A stretch of 7,191 bases of DNA. Source: Candidatus Finniella inopinata (GTDB taxonomy: Bacteria; Pseudomonadota; Alphaproteobacteria; Paracaedibacterales; CAITNM01). Positions 5,307-7,191 of the stretch are shown here, piece by piece; the first letter of the stretch is position 1; each line of letters starts with the position of its first letter. Made by a program: the position numbers and the translations under genes. The notes under the pieces were generated by a model. The model searched no databases. It was not told the DNA's origin and was given only the letters and a program-made list of their open reading frames with translations. The DNA is taken from the NCBI GenBank assembly GCA_945903885.1, contig CAMDPB010000051.1, forward strand, positions 1 to 7,191, in the 5' to 3' direction.

Positions 5307-6201
5307 GAGAATTTTTCCTGTTTTTAGAAAATAAGTAAAAAATAGCACCGATGATTCCTGTAATCATCATCAAAATCCCTTGCAAAACCCCTAGAGTAAA
5401 GCCTTTTTCTGGTGGCAACCCGCACGCCAAAAGATAAGCTGTTAAAAAGCTTTCACGTAATCCCCACCCTGATATTGAAAGTGGGATAAGGGTTACAAGC
5501 AATGAAATTGTATATAAAACAGAGCTTTCCCAAAAATCTAAGGGGATTTTTAAAGCAACAATCAATAAATAGAATGCAAAGAAGTTCATTAAAGCTGAGC
5601 CAATGCACGTGATGCTTAAAGTGCTAAAAAGCTTAGGGAAAAACTTTTTTCCAAAGGCTAGAGTGTTCCAGAAATTTTTGATAAATGCATAATTTTGAAA
5701 AATGGGAAATTTAATAAACAGAAACAATATAATAATGCCGCTCATTAAAAAGCTATAAACTGTTAGTGTGATTGTTTTCAAAGGCATAGGCATGTTTATA
5801 AAAAATAACATAGGCAGACAAATTAAGCTCATGAAGGAGATTCCAAGAATGCGATCCCATATAATTGCAGCAGTGCTTAGCAGGGTGCTATTTTTCTTTG
5901 AAAGCGCATAAATCCGATATGCATCTCCACCTATGCCACTTGGCAAGAGCTGGTTGAAGAATGTTCCTGCCCATGTTAATTGGTGTAAGGACTTAATGGA
6001 AATTTTAAGCCCTATTATTTCTGAAATATAATACAGTCGAAGTCCATTAAGGCTCACGCACAAACACATAACTAATAATGTGTAGCCATAGGTGGTAATT
6101 GGAAGTTCTTTGAAAACTATGTGCAGCTGATCAAAATTTACTTGGTGCAATCCCCACCATAAAGCCAAGCTTGAGAAGGTGACTTTGAAAAAAAAAAGCA
6201 T
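5290..6201 (-). CDS. UPF0104/YbhN-type membrane protein, related to the MprF flippase domain
   Basis: The 303-residue product is an integral inner-membrane protein with about seven or eight hydrophobic helices (roughly 37-60, 112-137, 143-165, 195-218, 227-248, 266-291, plus others). Family-typical motifs are FNQLLPSGIGGDAYRIY (82-98), DRILG (116-120) and PLSISGWGLRE (240-250), as in the lysylphosphatidylglycerol synthase transmembrane family. In MprF the related domain moves lysyl-phosphatidylglycerol across the membrane. Here the cytoplasmic aminoacyl-transferase domain is absent, so lysyl-lipid synthesis is not expected; transport or flipping of a lipid is inference. The ATG lies one base after the pgsA stop (TAG-T-ATG), so translation is probably coupled and the pgsA promoter likely drives both. 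A T10 run covers codons 2-5. The end overlaps the tRNA-Gly promoter. Confidence 0.85.
   Translation of the reverse strand: MLFFFKVTFSSLALWWGLHQVNFDQLHIVFKELPITTYGYTLLVMCLCVSLNGLRLYYISEIIGLKISIKSLHQLTWAGTFFNQLLPSGIGGDAYRIYALSKKNSTLLSTAAIIWDRILGISFMSLICLPMLFFINMPMPLKTITLTVYSFLMSGIIILFLFIKFPIFQNYAFIKNFWNTLAFGKKFFPKLFSTLSITCIGSALMNFFAFYLLIVALKIPLDFWESSVLYTISLLVTLIPLSISGWGLRESFLTAYLLACGLPPEKGFTLGVLQGILMMITGIIGAIFYLFSKNRKNSLGTSP
6188..6197 (-). repeat. T10 homopolymer directly after the start codon of the UPF0104 gene
   Basis: Ten consecutive T bases on the coding strand make up most of codons 2-5 (Leu-Phe-Phe-Phe). With nine or eleven bases the frame meets a stop within about 25 codons, so slippage would act as an off switch. 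Confidence 0.9.
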
Positions 6202-6202
6202 A

Positions 6203-6775
6203 CTAGCCGGTCGAATTGTCGGAAGCTACATTTAGGCTAATTTGAACATAAATCCAGCCAGAATAGAGAGTTATGCCGGCTGCAATCCATAACAACAGCT
6301 CGCCCATTACTTGAAGAGCTACAGGGCTATGCTGTGGGTCTATGTATAGTAATACGGCAAGAGCAAGCATCTGAATAGTTGTTTTAACTTTTGCAAGTAA
6401 ATTGACCGATAGCAAAACTTTAACTTCAGCTAAATATTCTCGAAGACCAGACACAAGAATTTCACGGCAAAGAATAACTACAGCTGCTAAAATGCTGAAT
6501 TTTGAAATACGATCAAAGCCCACAAGCATTAGCAGAGTTGACGATATTAAAAGCTTATCGGCAATAGGGTCAAGTATTTCTCCAAACCGTGTTTCTTGAT
6601 TAAATGTCCGTGCGATTAATCCATCGAGATAATCAGTAATGCAGGCGAGCACAAAAAGACAAGCGGCTATAAGGCGCGGAGTTGGATAATTAATAAAAAA
6701 AGTTATTAGTATAAATGGAATCAAACCGATGCGTGCAAGGGTTAGTGTATTGGCAAGGTTCTTAAAATTCACCAT
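6203..6775 (-). CDS. pgsA: CDP-diacylglycerol--glycerol-3-phosphate 3-phosphatidyltransferase
   Basis: The 190-residue membrane enzyme joins CDP-diacylglycerol and glycerol-3-phosphate into phosphatidylglycerol phosphate, the committed step to phosphatidylglycerol and cardiolipin. The CDP-alcohol phosphatidyltransferase motif is complete: D48-x2-D51-G52-x2-A55-R56-x8-G65-x3-D69-x3-D73. The N-terminus NLANTLTLARIGLIPF and the block REYLAEV...KTTIQM (112-135) are typical of PgsA, as is the length. Hydrophobic helices flank the motif at about 12-46, 75-88, 94-110, 134-144 and 155-175. ATG 6775 has an AGGGA Shine-Dalgarno five bases upstream. The next gene starts one base after its stop. A promoter match lies just upstream (6803-6831). 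Confidence 0.95.
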   Translation of the reverse strand: MVNFKNLANTLTLARIGLIPFILITFFINYPTPRLIAACLFVLACITDYLDGLIARTFNQETRFGEILDPIADKLLISSTLLMLVGFDRISKFSILAAVVILCREILVSGLREYLAEVKVLLSVNLLAKVKTTIQMLALAVLLYIDPQHSPVALQVMGELLLWIAAGITLYSGWIYVQISLNVASDNSTG

Positions 6776-6802
6776 GTCATTCCCTACAATTTTATTGAAT
6801 CG

Positions 6803-6831
6803 ATAATGCCGTAATTTGTTTTAGATGGCAA
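6803..6831 (-). promoter_or_regulatory. Promoter for pgsA and the downstream membrane-protein gene
   Basis: On the minus strand TTGCCA (6826-6831, five of six) and CATTAT (6803-6808, four of six) are spaced by 17 bases. The predicted start is about 20 bases before the pgsA ATG. It lies in the 74-base gap after the preceding gene. Confidence 0.55.
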
Positions 6832-6849
6832 ACATTAGAGATGATTAAA

Positions 6850-7191
6850 TTATATGTATTTTAATTTTGACTTATCAATTGTAATTGTTGGGAAGTTTTT
6901 TTCTGGGGGTGTCGTTTCTCTAGGAGGGATTGTAGCTTTTTGTAGAATCTCCCGGAGTGATTTTGCTGGGCTAGATGGAGCTTTATCTTTTTTAAGTTTC
7001 TTTGGAAATATTGATTTTTCTGTTGAGGGTTTATTAATGTTAAGCGCTGGGGGAGGTGCAACAACACCATGCACCAAGTTGACGTTAACTGAGGCGCCAA
7101 TGCGTAATCCAATTGATGAAACAATGTCTCCACGCTCTCTGCTGACGGTGTAGAAAATAATTTTTTGGGGAGCAAATTGTGTCCAAACCCA
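6850..7191 (-). CDS. C-terminal fragment of an unrecognised protein, N-terminus outside the window
   Basis: An open minus-strand frame enters at the right edge and stops with TAA at 6850-6852, giving the last 113 residues. The first part (WVWTQFAPQKIIFYTVSRERG, then SSIGLRIGASVNVNLVHGVV) looks like folded, beta-rich sequence. The last ~65 residues are Pro/Lys/Ser/Thr-rich and probably disordered (APPPALNINKP, then FPKKLKKDKAPSSPAKS, then PPRETTPPEKNFP), ending in KLKYI. I do not recognise the family and no function is assigned. Two other frames are also open here (6861-7175 minus, 6854-7153 plus). I prefer this one because it continues to the edge and has the most protein-like composition, but this is a judgement. 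It shares its strand with pgsA, which has its own promoter. Confidence 0.6.
   Translation of the reverse strand, partial: WVWTQFAPQKIIFYTVSRERGDIVSSIGLRIGASVNVNLVHGVVAPPPALNINKPSTEKSIFPKKLKKDKAPSSPAKSLREILQKATIPPRETTPPEKNFPTITIDKSKLKYI

Noticed and set aside
6402..6599. 65-codon plus-strand ORF inside pgsA
   Set aside because: It is antisense to a well-conserved pgsA with a complete catalytic motif.

Overview
The window reads as ordinary chromosome from an AT-rich alphaproteobacterium. The L20 sequence is of alphaproteobacterial type, there is a class I polyhydroxyalkanoate (PHA) synthase, and both tRNA genes encode their CCA end. The low GC content, the poly-A/T tracts inside genes and the Sec-exported coiled-coil proteins would suit a host-associated lineage such as Holosporales or Rickettsiales. 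That placement is inference; no rRNA or other decisive marker is present.

Layout from left to right. Positions 1-1581 (minus) hold the N-terminal 527 codons of a large exported, Ala/Glu-rich coiled-coil protein that runs off the left edge in a heptad-like repeat. A minus-strand intrinsic terminator (1648-1682) separates it from rplT and rpmI (1703-2263, minus), encoding ribosomal proteins L20 and L35. These are preceded by a promoter and a GC-rich foldable leader. A divergent intergenic region leads to phaC (2571-4463, plus), with all three catalytic residues visible. Then come tRNA-Leu(UAA) (4521-4606, plus) and a small exported coiled-coil protein with an acidic tail (4730-5170, plus). On the minus strand follow tRNA-Gly(GCC) (5191-5265), a UPF0104/YbhN-type membrane protein (5290-6201), pgsA (6203-6775) and the C-terminal 113 codons of an unrecognised protein (6850-7191).

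How the genes relate. rpmI-rplT form a ribosomal operon, here without infC upstream or pheST downstream. pgsA and the membrane protein are separated by one base and are almost certainly co-transcribed and translationally coupled. PgsA makes the precursor of phosphatidylglycerol, and the membrane protein belongs to the family of the lipid-flipping domain of MprF, so a joint role in anionic phospholipid handling is plausible. phaC appears as a single gene for carbon storage as polyhydroxybutyrate, without phaA, phaB or phasin genes beside it.

I found no convincing undescribed multi-gene system. The points most worth a second look are the two repeat-bearing exported coiled-coil proteins, ten-base homopolymer tracts just inside phaC and the flippase-like gene, a Gly-to-Ala change in the PhaC lipase-like box, and the structured rpmI leader.
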